Assembly: GCF_040784915.1 (NCBI RefSeq)
Contig: NZ_CP160797.1
Location: 3,338,137-3,402,136 of the forward strand
Source of the DNA: Bacillus vallismortis
GTDB taxonomy: Bacteria; Bacillota; Bacilli; Bacillales; Bacillaceae
Direction of reading: 5' to 3'
Length of the DNA stretch: 64,000 bases
Shown here piece after piece: positions 18,565 to 26,818 of this stretch (within the stretch, counting starts at the first letter, position 1; each line of letters starts with the position of its first letter). A program made the translations under genes and the position numbers. Below the pieces are notes generated by a model, which saw only the letters and a program-made list of their open reading frames with translations, had not been told where the DNA came from and made no database searches.

Positions 18565-18821
18565 ATAACCACCCCTGATAAAATTTTCAGAATATAATTA
18601 GTCATTCTAAAGTATAGGTCAATCTGATACAATCATTAATTTTTCAGGCGAATGGCCTGCGAGAAAAAGCAGACAGATGCGGAATTTCCTCAAACAAATG
18701 ATTTGAGGGCAATAGCTGCATGTTTAATAGTTATTGATTATGCGTTCTCTCTTACCCCTTTAGACAAAATATTCATTTTCTCTTTTTTAGACTTAAATCT
18801 ATGTCGAAAATGATCGTTTGA

Positions 18822-18830
18822 CATATCTTA
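18822..18830 (+). promoter_or_regulatory. Sigma-K-like -10 element before the YjcZ-type gene
   Basis: CATATCTTA fits the sigma-K -10 pattern CATAnnnTA, 28 bases before the start codon of a YjcZ-type gene. A matching -35 AC element is not clear. The 293 bases between racemase and this gene hold nothing else I can name. Confidence 0.35.
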
Positions 18831-18857
18831 TACTATCCTCACTAAGGAGGTGGCAAT

Positions 18858-18956
18858 ATGGGTTACTCAAATGGATATGGCAGCTCCTTCGCTTTGATCG
18901 TGGTGCTATTCATTTTGTTAATCATTGTTGGAACTTCTTTCTTCGGTGGTTATTAA
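18858..18956 (+). CDS. YjcZ-family small sporulation peptide
   Basis: 32-aa peptide: a Gly/Tyr/Ser-rich start ([10 protein letters not shown]), one hydrophobic helix ([19 protein letters not shown]) and a GGY tail. This is the pattern of the YjcZ/YhcZ-type sporulation micropeptides found in many bacilli; their role is poorly known, probably in forespore or mother-cell membranes. A strong AAGGAGGTGG ribosome site is six bases upstream and a hairpin terminator follows. Too short for routine gene callers. Confidence 0.85.
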   Translation: MGYSNGYGSSFALIVVLFILLIIVGTSFFGGY

Positions 18957-19005
18957 GTGTAACTTTGCCTAACTCCTCCGTGTGTGAGCACCTCCTGTTC
19001 GACAG

Positions 19006-19035
19006 ACGCCATAAGAAGTTTTTATGGCGTTTTTG
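19006..19035 (+). terminator. Terminator after the YjcZ-type gene
   Basis: CGCCATAA-GAAGTTT-TTATGGCG followed by TTTTTG, 50 bases after the stop. Confidence 0.8.
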
Positions 19036-19108
19036 CTGTGTAATTACGACTCATACCTGAGAACGTTTCTGAACTAGGAAAATATGTATTAAATTCGTGT
19101 TTAGACAT

Positions 19109-19134
19109 AAAAAAAGACCCTCCGTTTTGAAGGG
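19109..19134 (-). terminator. Terminator after rap/phr-like genes
   Basis: On the minus strand CCCTTC-AAAAC-GGAGGG then a seven-T run, 60 bases beyond the phr-like stop. The gap between it and the YjcZ terminator holds nothing else. Confidence 0.75.
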
Positions 19135-19193
19135 ATTATAGGAATCATCGTTTTTCAGGTTTGAAAACGATCTGAAGCAATATGAAATGTGTT

Positions 19194-19287
19194 TTAGGTT
19201 TGATTCTCTGTAAAGTCAGTACCGAAACCACATACTAAAACAAGTAATAACCTCAGGGATAAGGCATACCTTCTTTTTAAAAGTCAT
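19194..19287 (-). pseudogene. Frameshifted phr-like signalling peptide gene
   Basis: ATG at 19287 overlaps the last codons of rap, as in rap-phr pairs, with GGGGAGA upstream. As written, the frame ends after 23 residues (MTFKKKVCL...). Removing one base from the A5G run gives a 30-residue peptide: a Lys/Arg start (MTFKRRY), a leucine-rich secretion core (LSLRLLLVLVCGFG) and the C-terminus TDFTENQT. The last five, TENQT, resemble known Phr pentapeptides such as ARNQT. The 94-base length (31 codons plus one) fits a single insertion. A sequencing error is possible. Confidence 0.55.
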
Positions 19288-20404
19288 ACAGGCATTCTCC
19301 CCTTTGAATTTGTGTTTGAGTCTGAAACATTTTCTGATGATATACATAGGATGTTTCAAATTCTTTTGAGTTTGCGTAAGCAGCTGCGGTCTCAAAGGCA
19401 ATGTCTTCAATATACGAATAGTTCTTATTCTTCTCTAAGTATTCTATGATTTGGTTCACTCCATGTTGATCCACCGCATCGACGTAAAGAGCTTTTAAAT
19501 AACTCTGTAACTTTGCGAAAAGCTCATCACCTTGATAAAGAGCTGCCGACAACCCTTTCTTACTTATTTGGATAGCTTCATTCATTTTCCCTTGTTTAAA
19601 AAGGATTTTCGCATAGGAAAATAAAGAATGTTGCAAGTTTGAGAGCTTTTCTTTTTCTGTTATCTCCACAGCTTGCTTCATGAATACTTCCGCTTGCTCG
19701 TAATCGCCACTGTCCGCAAAATTCGTGCCTAAATTATATAGCGCAGAACTAATCAACCTCTTGTTATTCAATTCCTTAGATAACTCTAATGCCTTTTCAA
19801 GATGCGGCTGGCTTTTCTCATAACGTTTAAAATCAGTATAATTCCCTGAGATCACAAACATACACTGAACTTTTCGCACCTTATAAAGTTCATATTGATT
19901 ATAAATATCCAACGCTTGTTTAACGTGATGCATAGACACATGACTTTGCTTCATACCATAATATGCTTCAGCTAACTTAAAATGAAACTCTGCTCTTTCG
20001 ATCTCATCAGGGACATGTATAAGCTGCTTCTCCGCTTCTCTATAATAGTAGATAGCTTTCATGTATTGTTTTTTATCAAACTCGTACATTCCTCGGAAAA
20101 ACAAAGAATAATACGACAACAGGCCAGATATGCCTTTATTTGAAACCTCAATTTTTTCAAGAAGTTCGTCAATAGTTGGTCTTATACGTGTTGTTACGGG
20201 TTCCAAATAATCTAGCATGAGTTGATGCCGAAATTTCATAAGAGAGAAGTAAATAAGCAAATACTCATTTTCTTCCATCTGATTGATCTCCTGCTCCACC
20301 TCAGCCTTTAAAATCTCTGCATCCGGGACACTAAATTGACGTATCATTTTATACCATTCATTGATCTTAACGCCAACTTCTGACGATGATAAAACCGGAT
20401 TCAC
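19277..20404 (-). CDS. Rap-family aspartate phosphatase/TPR regulator
   Basis: 375-aa Rap protein: an N-terminal three-helix bundle (VGVKINEWYKMIRQF, ILKAEVEQEINQMEENEYLLIYFSLM) and a C-terminal series of about six TPR repeats (e.g. YYYREAEKQLIHVPDEI, KLAEAYYGMKQSHVSMHHV, ALYNLGTNFADSGDYEQAE). Rap proteins dephosphorylate Spo0F or block ComA and are inhibited by Phr pentapeptides. GTG at 20404 was chosen because AGGAGGGG lies 4 bases upstream; codons further upstream lack a ribosome site. It is not a gene I recall at this locus in strain 168. Confidence 0.85.
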   Translation of the reverse strand: MNPVLSSSEVGVKINEWYKMIRQFSVPDAEILKAEVEQEINQMEENEYLLIYFSLMKFRHQLMLDYLEPVTTRIRPTIDELLEKIEVSNKGISGLLSYYSLFFRGMYEFDKKQYMKAIYYYREAEKQLIHVPDEIERAEFHFKLAEAYYGMKQSHVSMHHVKQALDIYNQYELYKVRKVQCMFVISGNYTDFKRYEKSQPHLEKALELSKELNNKRLISSALYNLGTNFADSGDYEQAEVFMKQAVEITEKEKLSNLQHSLFSYAKILFKQGKMNEAIQISKKGLSAALYQGDELFAKLQSYLKALYVDAVDQHGVNQIIEYLEKNKNYSYIEDIAFETAAAYANSKEFETSYVYHQKMFQTQTQIQRGECLYDF

Positions 20405-20464
20405 AAGACCCCTCCTTATGTACTCTCTTATGTAACATTCTAACATTTCCAAAAATATGTATGA

Positions 20465-20481
20465 CCGCAAAAAAACCGCAA
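20465..20481 (-). promoter_or_regulatory. Paired TTGCGG half-sites upstream of rap
   Basis: TTGCGG-TTTTT-TTGCGG on the minus strand, about 60 bases before the rap start. TTGCGG is the half-site of ComA boxes, which control several rap genes. The known box is an inverted pair, so a direct pair is only suggestive. Confidence 0.35.
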
Positions 20482-20617
20482 ACTTTTTCATGCTGCTCCT
20501 CTTATCAAACTCTTTGTAACAACGTCATAATCTATAGTTGAAAAAACATAATAAAGACACTTGAAATCTATATCTGTTTATCGATTACACTAGAGGAAAG
20601 CTTAAAAAGAAAGGTTG

Positions 20618-20836
20618 ATGGGTTTGAATTTATTATATTTAGTAACAGCACTTGTCATATCAGTATTGTTAAATGTAATTTTATGTACTCAGCTAGGAAA
20701 GTTCAGAACAAGCCGAACTTCCAAATGGAAAGAAGGTATGGGAATTAACACTCCATTCGCTGCATTAGTTTGGGCTTTCCTTGCTATAACTATTGTTTTG
20801 AGTCTTATAGGCTTATTGGCTGGTGTTAGTAATTGA
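20618..20836 (+). CDS. Small two-helix membrane protein, unknown
   Basis: 72 aa with two hydrophobic segments (LLYLVTALVISVLLNVILC, residues 5-23, and ALVWAFLAITIVLSLIGLLAGV near the end) joined by a basic linker (KFRTSRTSKWKEG). AAGAAAGG precedes ATG at 20618; a TTG one codon earlier is possible. I do not recognise a family. It is divergent from rap and part of the foreign-looking insert in the puc locus. Confidence 0.55.
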   Translation: MGLNLLYLVTALVISVLLNVILCTQLGKFRTSRTSKWKEGMGINTPFAALVWAFLAITIVLSLIGLLAGVSN

Positions 20837-20996
20837 TAAAAGGAGGAAATAAAGGAATAATTCGAGATACTTTAAAAATATCGCCGGTAGCTAGACACGT
20901 TTCATAGACCTCTAAGTGATATGGCTGATTTAGAAAAAATGATTGCCGGATACAGAGTCTAGTATTGGAGTCGGGAAGGTAAATGAATGCCCTTGA

Positions 20997-21546
20997 TCAT
21001 CTTACTATTGTAAAAATCAATTTTTCACACGAATGAATTCCGGCTTTAAAAAAATGAAGCGTTGAAGCGGTACGTTGAATGTCTTGCAGAGGCGCGTCCG
21101 GCCAGTTCCCGAAATGCGTGTTCTCAGACAAAAATAAATAATGGGAGGAGTCAAGCTGCGTAACGGCTGTGACAGCTTTGCCTGAATGAAGGCAGTCCCT
21201 CACTCTATCAAAGTGCCGTCTTTTTTCCTGAGTGATTCGCTCCGCATGAATATGAATTACGCCGTTGCATCCGGCTCCCATGCCCCAGGACATATCGTCC
21301 TCCGCCCGCATGTCATAGGGAATCAGCACTGACGTCAGCTGATCTCCCAGCTCACTGATTCTGTGGCGTAAATCTTCTTCCACACACCCGCCGCTCAGCA
21401 GGCCGACCCGTTCGCCATTTTTCCTAAAGAGCATAGAGGCACCTGCTTTTTCGATATGCGGAGCCTTCAACTTGAACAATTGTCGCCAGCACAGCCTCAT
21501 CCCGATCTTCCTGAAGCGCATCTAATATTATCTGCAAATTTCCCAA
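20997..21546 (-). pseudogene. pucA: pucA remnant (xanthine dehydrogenase accessory protein), frameshifted and truncated
   Basis: The TTG start at 21546 (after AGAGGAGG) gives LGNLQIILDALQEDRDEAVLATIVQVEGSAYRK, the XdhC/CoxI-type N-terminus. At about 21450 the run CGAAAAAG has one A too many, so the next part KAGASMLFRKNGERVGLLSGGCVEED lies in another frame. It continues to about 21053 (PLQDIQRTASTLH) and then becomes unrelated sequence ending in a stop. About half of the normal ~330 residues remain. pucB-pucE, the dehydrogenase genes, are absent. Confidence 0.85.
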
Positions 21547-21746
21547 TGCGGCATCCTCCTCTCAAAAATCGCTGGAAGAAACAACAAGTTCAGCGTGATT
21601 TTATAGGTAACTTGTATAAAGAGTAGCTGATGGAAGAAAAAATGACTCATGCTTCGTCAGAAAATGCAACACAGGGAAAGACGATTTGTAAAAAGAGTCA
21701 AACGAAGAAAACAGATTGGAGAAAAAGCGAAATCTTATCGCTAAAA

Positions 21747-21774
21747 AAGCTTGCGGCATTCCGCAAGCTTTTCT
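21747..21774 (-). terminator. Terminator after pucG
   Basis: AAGCTTGCGG-AATG-CCGCAAGCTT on the minus strand with a six-T run directly after the stem and 5 bases past the pucG stop. The 228 bases from here to pucA hold no gene that I can support. Confidence 0.85.
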
Positions 21775-23025
21775 TTATACCGCTGTCTGACAGCCAGCGT
21801 TTTCATACACATCAAGCGCCGCTTGGAGCGCTTTTCCTGCTTCGATCCCTGCGCCATGCCTCAGCAGCACAGCCTCTAACCCGGCAAGCACGAACAGCAC
21901 GTTTTCTTTTCTGCAGCTGTAGCCCATCGTGCCGATTCTCCAGATTTTTCCCGCCAGCGGACCGAATGAGCTGGCGATTTCGATGCCGAATTGCGCCAAA
22001 AGCATATGCCGGACAGACTCGCCGTCAATGCCGCCGGGGATTTCTATACAGGTGACAACAGGCATTTTGCAGCTGTCATCTCCAAAAAGCTTCAGCCCCA
22101 TTGCCTTAATCCCTGCTGCTAATGCAGCCTCATGGTGGCGATGCCGCTCAAAGCGGGCTTCAAGACCTTCTTCAAGCGTCAGCCTGACACCCTCACGCAA
22201 GGCGTACAGCATTGTCGTTGCTTCAGTATGATGATTGAGCCGTCTTTCACTCCAATAATCCTCAAGCTGGCTCAAATCAAAATAATTGCTTGTGATCGGC
22301 CGGTTCCCCGAAAGCGTTCCCCTGTCAGCTTGCGTCGCAATCCCACGCTCCACCTTTTTTCGAGCCGCAATCACATCCGCCACCCGCTCATTATATGTAA
22401 TTGGTGCCATTCCCGATGGAACAGACAAGCACTTTTGCGTGCCGCCGATGGCCGCGTCAATCTTCCAATCATCGACTTTGACCTCGCAGCCGCCAATCGT
22501 CGCAACTGCATCGACGATGAGCAATGCATCCTGGGCCCGGCAGGCTTCGCCGATTGCTTCCAGCGGGTGAACCCGCCCTGTCGATGTTTCCCCATGCACC
22601 ATCGCCACGATTTTCGGTTTCACTTTTTTCATTTCCCGTATGATGTCCTGCGGGTCAAAAACCGTTCCCCACTCACACTCAAGCGTATGAACATTTGCTC
22701 CATACCGCTCGGCAATTTCAGTCAGCAAATAACCGAAGCGCCCGTAAATGGGGATGAGCACTTCATCTTCCGACTCAATCACACTCGCCAGCACCGCTTC
22801 GATTCCCGCCCGTGAAGTGCCGTCAATCGGGTATGCCCAGCGGTTTTTCGTTTGAAACAGCTCCCGGAGCATTTCCATCGTTTCATTCATGATACCTGTA
22901 AACGCTGGATCGAATTGGCCGACAACCGGGGTGCTCATCACTCTTAAGACACGCGGATCTACCTCCACAGGTCCCGGCGTCATAATCGTTCTTAACGGGG
23001 TGCATAATTCTTTTCTGCCTGACAC
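21775..23025 (-). CDS. pucG: (S)-ureidoglycine-glyoxylate aminotransferase
   Basis: 416-aa fold-type I PLP aminotransferase that transfers the amino group of ureidoglycine to glyoxylate, giving glycine and oxalurate. Family features are TMTPGPVEVDP at the start, VHGETSTGRVHPLEAIG, the Asp of LLIVDAVATIGGCEV, and the PLP lysine in GGTQKCLSVPSGM (near residue 198). GTG at 23025 was chosen because GGGAGG is seven bases upstream; an ATG two codons earlier is too close. It sits 17 bases after pucF and is co-transcribed with it. Confidence 0.93.
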   Translation of the reverse strand: MSGRKELCTPLRTIMTPGPVEVDPRVLRVMSTPVVGQFDPAFTGIMNETMEMLRELFQTKNRWAYPIDGTSRAGIEAVLASVIESEDEVLIPIYGRFGYLLTEIAERYGANVHTLECEWGTVFDPQDIIREMKKVKPKIVAMVHGETSTGRVHPLEAIGEACRAQDALLIVDAVATIGGCEVKVDDWKIDAAIGGTQKCLSVPSGMAPITYNERVADVIAARKKVERGIATQADRGTLSGNRPITSNYFDLSQLEDYWSERRLNHHTEATTMLYALREGVRLTLEEGLEARFERHRHHEAALAAGIKAMGLKLFGDDSCKMPVVTCIEIPGGIDGESVRHMLLAQFGIEIASSFGPLAGKIWRIGTMGYSCRKENVLFVLAGLEAVLLRHGAGIEAGKALQAALDVYENAGCQTAV

Positions 23026-23042
23026 AGCCATTCCTCCCTTTA

Positions 23043-24281
23043 TCAGTAAGCCAGTCTGTATAATAAATCAGCCAATGCGCGGACGCCGTTCTCAAGCTGT
23101 CTGGCTGAGGTATATTCCTTCGGTGAGTGGCTGATGCCGCCGCGGCTTGGCACGAACAGCATACAAGCCGGATAGCGTCTTCCGATCATTTGCGCGTCAT
23201 GCCCTGCTCCGCTCACCATTTCTTCACAGCTGAGACCGTTTTCTGCCGCTGATTCAAGAGCCGCAGCCTTCAGCCTTTCGTCCATTGGCACAGGCTCTAT
23301 CCGCATATATTCATCATTTATGGCACGAATCCCTTTTTGATGGCAAATGCCGTTGATCAAAGCAGCCATGTCATTATGAAATTGCTCCAGCACGTGCTGA
23401 TGCTGATGGCGAATATCGATTGAAAACTGCACGCGGCCCGGTATGACATTGGCCACATTGGGCTCCGCCGTAATTTTCCCGCATGTCAGACGGAGCTCAT
23501 CCGGCTGCTCATCCGACCGCAGCAGCAGCTCATGAATGATACGGCTGCTAGCTGCAAGGGGATCCTTGCGCCATTTCATAGAGGTTGTTCCCGCGTGATT
23601 GCATTCCCCCTCCAGCGTGACGAGATATCGCCTCTGCCCCGCAATACTTGTCACAACGCCGAGATCCCGGCCTGACATTTCCAATGTCTGACCCTGTTCA
23701 ATGTGAAGCTCGACAAAGGCGCTGATATCTGTCCTGCAGGCTGCCTGATACTCACCTTTACCAAAACCGCACTCATACATCGCTGTTTGCAGAGAAACAC
23801 CTGATTCGTCTCTCGGTTCTTCTGCATCATGTACAGAAAAAACACCAGTCAGATTCCCCGATCCCCAATAGGTCATTGGAAAACGGCTGCCCTCCTCCTC
23901 ACATAAGGAGACCGCTTCAAGTGTTTTTTTCGGTGCTCCGTACGTTTCTTTGAGCTGCTTGATCGCGAGCATTGCCGCAAGAACGCCATAGGCGCCGTCA
24001 TACTTTCCTCCATTGAGGACGGTATCGATATGTGAACCGGTTAAAATGACCTCATCCGGAGACTGGGTGCCCGAAAGCCTTCCAAACACATTGCCGACAT
24101 CGTCGAATCTTGTTTCAAGCCCGAATGCCGACATTTCCGCCTTCACGGCAAGCTGCGCATCCATCCATTCGTTTGTATACAAAAGCCTCGTCACGCCGCC
24201 GTCCGCGGATGTGCCGTATTGGGCGAGCCATTCAATATAATCAGTAATGCTGTTTTTGACTGAAAGCTTCTGCTTTTCCAT
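23043..24281 (-). CDS. pucF: Allantoate amidohydrolase (M20 family)
   Basis: 412-aa binuclear metal hydrolase that turns allantoate into ureidoglycine, releasing ammonia and CO2. Metal ligands: His in LTGSHIDTVLNGG, Asp in GKYDGAYG, Glu pair in LCEEEGSRFP, His in FVELHIEQG and a C-terminal His in GISHSPKEY. The dimerisation/lid region EGECNHAGTTSMKWRKDP is typical of the allantoate/ureidopropionase branch. GGGGGGAG precedes the ATG. First gene of a pucF-pucG unit with a PucR-box-like sequence upstream. Confidence 0.93.
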   Translation of the reverse strand: MEKQKLSVKNSITDYIEWLAQYGTSADGGVTRLLYTNEWMDAQLAVKAEMSAFGLETRFDDVGNVFGRLSGTQSPDEVILTGSHIDTVLNGGKYDGAYGVLAAMLAIKQLKETYGAPKKTLEAVSLCEEEGSRFPMTYWGSGNLTGVFSVHDAEEPRDESGVSLQTAMYECGFGKGEYQAACRTDISAFVELHIEQGQTLEMSGRDLGVVTSIAGQRRYLVTLEGECNHAGTTSMKWRKDPLAASSRIIHELLLRSDEQPDELRLTCGKITAEPNVANVIPGRVQFSIDIRHQHQHVLEQFHNDMAALINGICHQKGIRAINDEYMRIEPVPMDERLKAAALESAAENGLSCEEMVSGAGHDAQMIGRRYPACMLFVPSRGGISHSPKEYTSARQLENGVRALADLLYRLAY

Positions 24282-24350
24282 GTACTCCCCCCTCTGGCCG
24301 TTATGGTGACTTCATTATAGAAGGAGGAACACGGATAGTTCATTGGCAGA

Positions 24351-24363
24351 TTAACCAAAAAAA
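24351..24363 (-). promoter_or_regulatory. PucR-box-like site upstream of pucF
   Basis: On the minus strand TTTTTTTGGTTAA matches the PucR box (WWWCNTTGGTTAA) except for the single C, about 70 bases before the pucF start. The rest of the 354-base gap to bsn contains an 8-base inverted repeat (CTCTACCT 24416, AGGTAGAG 24465) and no supported gene. Confidence 0.55.
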
Positions 24364-24635
24364 CGTTTATTTTTTAGTCACAATATCTATCCAGCAGCAT
24401 AACCGCCAGAAAATACTCTACCTCTCAGGGCTGTTTTCATGTAAAGTCAAAAGAAAACACAATAAGGTAGAGAGCCAATATGCAAAAACGAGGCCTAAAG
24501 ATATTGGAACAGTGGATATCCGCCTCCTCCAAAGGGACTAATTTACAATTTTAATGAAAAATATACAAAATAACACTTCTATCCTTTATTTCAATTTTAG
24601 ATAATAGACATGATCTGATAAAAGGAGGGCAAGTG

Positions 24636-25502
24636 ATGACCAAAATAGCAAGGTTTCTGCCGCTCGTCTTTGTATTACTGATTTCCGGATGGTTTGCGCC
24701 CGCCGCCTCAGCAAGCACGCAAACCGCACTGAGCCTGAATGAACGATTGGCTTCTTCCTATTCAGAAACCGGGGGGCTTCTCTCATTAGCCGCTCCCGCT
24801 GCACCCTACGCTGACACAGATACCTATTATGAAGGGGCTGAAGGAAAGTCAGGTGAATCGCTAAAAAGCGCCCTGCACCGCATCATCAGCGGACACACGA
24901 CGCTGTCATACAGCGAAGTATGGAACGCGCTGAAAGAAACCGATGAAGACCCAAAAAACCGAAATAACGTCATCCTGCTCTATACGAATGAATCGCGGTC
25001 GAAAAACCTGAATGGCGGCAATGTCGGCGATTGGAACCGCGAGCACGTTTGGGCGAAATCCCATGGTAATTTTGGCACAAGCAAGGGGCCTGGCACCGAC
25101 ATTCACCATTTGCGCCCGGCTGATGTCCAAGTCAACAGCGCCAGAGGAAATATGGATTTTGACAACGGCGGCACAGAACATGCCAAAGCACCCGGAAATT
25201 ATTATGACGGAGACTCATGGGAGCCCCGCGATGATGTGAAAGGCGATGTCGCCCGCATGCTGTTTTACATGGCAGTCCGTTACGAAGGTAATGACGGGTA
25301 CCCTGATCTTGAACTGAATGATAAAACAGGCAACGGCTCCGCCCCTTATCACGGAAAACAATCTGTCCTCCTCGAATGGAATAGGCAGGATCCGGTTGAC
25401 GACCGCGAGCGGAAAAGAAATGAAATCATTTATGAGAAATATCAGCACAACCGCAATCCTTTTATCGACCATCCTGAATGGGCCGACGACATTTGGCCGT
25501 AA
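24636..25502 (+). CDS. bsn: Secreted endonuclease I-family nuclease (YurI)
   Basis: 288-aa extracellular nuclease. The signal peptide (FLPLVFVLLISGWFAPAASA) ends near residue 27. The beta-beta-alpha-metal catalytic region reads WNREHVWAKSHGNFG...GTDIHHLRPADVQVNSARGN, with the general-base His and Asn ligand visible. B. subtilis Bsn cleaves RNA to oligonucleotides. ATG at 24636 was chosen over GTG at 24633 for spacing from AAGGAGGG. The N-terminal third before the domain is Ala/Thr-rich. Confidence 0.92.
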   Translation: MTKIARFLPLVFVLLISGWFAPAASASTQTALSLNERLASSYSETGGLLSLAAPAAPYADTDTYYEGAEGKSGESLKSALHRIISGHTTLSYSEVWNALKETDEDPKNRNNVILLYTNESRSKNLNGGNVGDWNREHVWAKSHGNFGTSKGPGTDIHHLRPADVQVNSARGNMDFDNGGTEHAKAPGNYYDGDSWEPRDDVKGDVARMLFYMAVRYEGNDGYPDLELNDKTGNGSAPYHGKQSVLLEWNRQDPVDDRERKRNEIIYEKYQHNRNPFIDHPEWADDIWP

Positions 25503-25507
25503 GAAAA

Positions 25508-25534
25508 AGGTGCTCCGCAACAGGAGCACCTTTC
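25508..25534. terminator. Terminator between bsn and msmX
   Basis: AAGGTGCTCC-GCAAC-AGGAGCACCTT with A and T flanks between convergent genes; it reaches the msmX stop at 25535. Confidence 0.85.
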
Positions 25535-26638
25535 TTAATACACAGCTTTTTCCGTTTCCGCATCGAAAAAGACGACTTGATCCATTTTCACCGCCAGCTG
25601 GATCGAATCGCCTGCGGCGATTCGCGTGTTTCCGTCCATGCGGACCGTGAGCCGCTCGTCCCCAGCCGTGACATGCACAATCAGCTCCGCTCCCAAGTTT
25701 TCATTCACTTCCGCCTTCGCTTTAAACACTGCATCAAACAACTGATCATGTCCCGTCGATTGTGTCATATGTTCTGGCCTTACGCCGGCAATCATCTGTT
25801 CTCCGGCATATCCCTTTTCCTTAAGCCGCTTCGCTTTTTCTTCAGGAATATGAAGCCGGATCGAAGGGTTTATGAAAAACAGCTCGCCATGCCGCTCTTC
25901 TATCACGCCTTTCAGAAAGTTCATTCCCGGGGAGCCGATGAAGCCTGCGACAAACAGATTCGCCGGGTAATGATAAATGTCATGAGGTTTCGCCACTTGC
26001 TGGATTTCCCCTTCATTCATCACCACAATCCGATCGCCCATCGTCATCGCTTCGGTCTGGTCATGCGTGACATAAATGACGGTTGCCTCTAAACGCTGGT
26101 GCAGCTTGCTGATTTCTGTCCGCATTGTCACTCTCAGCTTTGCGTCCAGATTCGAAAGCGGCTCATCCATTAAAAAGACCTTCGGCTCCCTCACAATCGA
26201 TCTGCCAAGCGCCACCCTTTGCCGCTGCCCGCCGGAGAGTGCCTTCGGTTTTCTCTTCAGCAAATGTTCAATCTCTAAAATTCTGGCTGCCGCATGAACC
26301 CGCTCTGTAATTTCCTGTTTCGGCATCTTTCTGAGCTTTAATCCAAACGCCATATTATCAAAAACCGTCATATGCGGATAAAGCGCGTAGTTTTGGAATA
26401 CCATCGCAATATCACGTTCTTTCGGCGGAAGATCATTGACCCGTTCCCCATCAATGAGGAGGTGGCCTTCAGAGATGCTCTCCAGTCCCGCCACCATCCG
26501 CAGCGTGGTCGATTTTCCGCATCCTGACGGCCCCACCAGCACCAAAAGCTCCTTATCCTTTACATCTAAATCAAAGTCCTTCACCGTTAATTGAGAGTGA
26601 TATACTTTTTTGACATGCTCAAATGTTAATGAAGCCAT
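25535..26638 (-). CDS. msmX: Multi-sugar ABC transporter ATPase MsmX
   Basis: 367-aa ABC ATPase of the MalK/UgpC type: Walker [11 protein letters not shown] (residues ~36-45), Q loop [10 protein letters not shown], signature [14 protein letters not shown], Walker [13 protein letters not shown], switch His in VIYVTHDQ, and a C-terminal TOBE regulatory domain. MsmX is known to energise several sugar importers lacking their own ATPase; the adjacent FrlONM has none. Convergent with bsn and divergent from frlR. Confidence 0.95.
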   Translation of the reverse strand: MASLTFEHVKKVYHSQLTVKDFDLDVKDKELLVLVGPSGCGKSTTLRMVAGLESISEGHLLIDGERVNDLPPKERDIAMVFQNYALYPHMTVFDNMAFGLKLRKMPKQEITERVHAAARILEIEHLLKRKPKALSGGQRQRVALGRSIVREPKVFLMDEPLSNLDAKLRVTMRTEISKLHQRLEATVIYVTHDQTEAMTMGDRIVVMNEGEIQQVAKPHDIYHYPANLFVAGFIGSPGMNFLKGVIEERHGELFFINPSIRLHIPEEKAKRLKEKGYAGEQMIAGVRPEHMTQSTGHDQLFDAVFKAKAEVNENLGAELIVHVTAGDERLTVRMDGNTRIAAGDSIQLAVKMDQVVFFDAETEKAVY

Positions 26639-26760
26639 CAGACATTCCCCCTATCTTTTGATCTGTTATTTCGTCACTGGAAACAACCCAGTCTTTCTGT
26701 TATTTTTAGAGTAATCGATTCCCATTTTTGCTATATTTCTAAAATAAAAAATGTAAATTT

Positions 26761-26780
26761 GTATTATAACGTCATAATAC
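26761..26780. promoter_or_regulatory. Palindromic operator in front of frlR
   Basis: GTATTATAACGTCATAATAC is a near-perfect 20-base palindrome ending 38 bases before the frlR start and overlapping its promoter region (TATAAT follows at 26783). It resembles AT-rich palindromes in the frlB region, so FrlR autoregulation is likely. Confidence 0.6.
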
Positions 26781-26818
26781 ATTATAATATGAATAATAGG
26801 TTCAAAGGAGGCTACCTT

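Noticed and set aside
17706..20996. Prophage or ICE inserted at puc
   Set aside because: No integrase, structural genes, attachment-site repeats or conjugation genes are visible; rap genes alone do not prove this.
22132..22815. 227-codon open frame antisense to pucG
   Set aside because: Codon-phase shadow of pucG on the opposite strand; no ribosome site or family motif.
24480..24554. 24-codon ORF (MQKRGLKILEQW...) in the pucF-bsn gap
   Set aside because: Weak ribosome site, short, and no conservation evidence; could be a chance frame.
25478..26092. 204-codon open frame opposite msmX
   Set aside because: Begins within the bsn 3' end/terminator and mirrors msmX codons; no recognisable domain.
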